A stretch of 64,000 nucleotides of DNA from positions 1 to 64,000 of the forward strand of contig NZ_WMIC01000004.1 in assembly GCF_009711135.1 (NCBI RefSeq), given 5' to 3'. Source of the DNA: Flavobacterium sp. LC2016-01 (GTDB lineage Bacteria > Bacteroidota > Bacteroidia > Flavobacteriales > Flavobacteriaceae). The notes under the pieces are model-generated. The model did not search any database. It saw only the letters and a program-made list of their open reading frames with translations, and had not been told where the DNA came from. Below, piece after piece: positions 63,913-64,000 of this stretch; position 1 is the stretch's first letter; each line of letters starts with the position of its first letter. A program made the position numbers and the translations under genes.

Positions 63913-64000
63913 GTTTTTTTTTTAGCCAAAAGTTAACACGGTTAGAAATTATAGCAGCATAAAAAAACATCACAACACTAAAAAACAGTTAAAGAAATCC

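Noticed and set aside
1..64000. CRISPR arrays, transposases, integrases or restriction systems
   Set aside because: No regularly spaced repeats and no protein with the motifs of these families was found.

Overview
The window looks like the chromosome of a Flavobacterium-type member of the Bacteroidota. It opens inside the 3' end of a 5S rRNA gene, and the DNA is rich in A and T. A secreted protein carries SprB repeats and a type IX secretion (T9SS) type A C-terminal domain. There is a SusC/SusD pair with its own ECF sigma and FecR anti-sigma factors. Promoter-like sites follow the Bacteroidota TAnnTTTG pattern. No CRISPR array, complete prophage, insertion sequence or complete tRNA gene was seen.

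Layout. 1-400: 5S rRNA end, terminator and a folded intergenic repeat. 405-1172: a PAP2 phosphatase. 1987-5239: four small genes of unknown function, two of them with features that could fit lipid- or membrane-binding folds, closed by a terminator. 5630-30799: a large same-strand locus. It encodes an FN3 protein, a 1717-residue SprB-repeat T9SS cargo, and a 1549-residue TANFOR/FN3 protein that continues into a HELGH metallopeptidase-like segment and ends in an AHH-type nuclease. An immunity gene follows directly, then an AT-rich array of orphan immunity-like genes and fragments, two lipoproteins, a predicted outer-membrane barrel and a 1568-residue exported protein. I read this as a cell-surface polymorphic toxin locus.

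31-39.8 kb: ECF sigma factor, FecR, SusC, SusD and an exported phosphodiesterase-alkaline phosphatase fusion. Together they suggest a nutrient-uptake locus for phosphorylated organic compounds. The sigma factor and FecR genes have matching upstream elements with identical internal spacing. 39.8-45 kb: a mosaic stretch with a tRNA 3'-end remnant, dispersed short repeats, an HxlR/monooxygenase pair, a small exported-protein cluster with a Cys-rich 78-residue protein, and one protein of unknown function that resembles mobile-element proteins.

45-64 kb: detoxification and stress-type genes with many regulators. There are an SDR, a hydroxyacid dehydrogenase, an AraC regulator divergent from a SLAC1/TDT transporter, four TetR regulators, a complete RND efflux system (TolC, HlyD, RND), two paralogous NmrA-like proteins, a DinB-like protein, an exported M1/M61-type peptidase and a SAM methyltransferase. 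The most striking non-coding signal is here: a near-palindromic box occurs four times, each exactly 25 bases from a CTTTG promoter element, which points to an undescribed regulon. Perfect TetR-type operators are also visible beside three of the four TetR genes.
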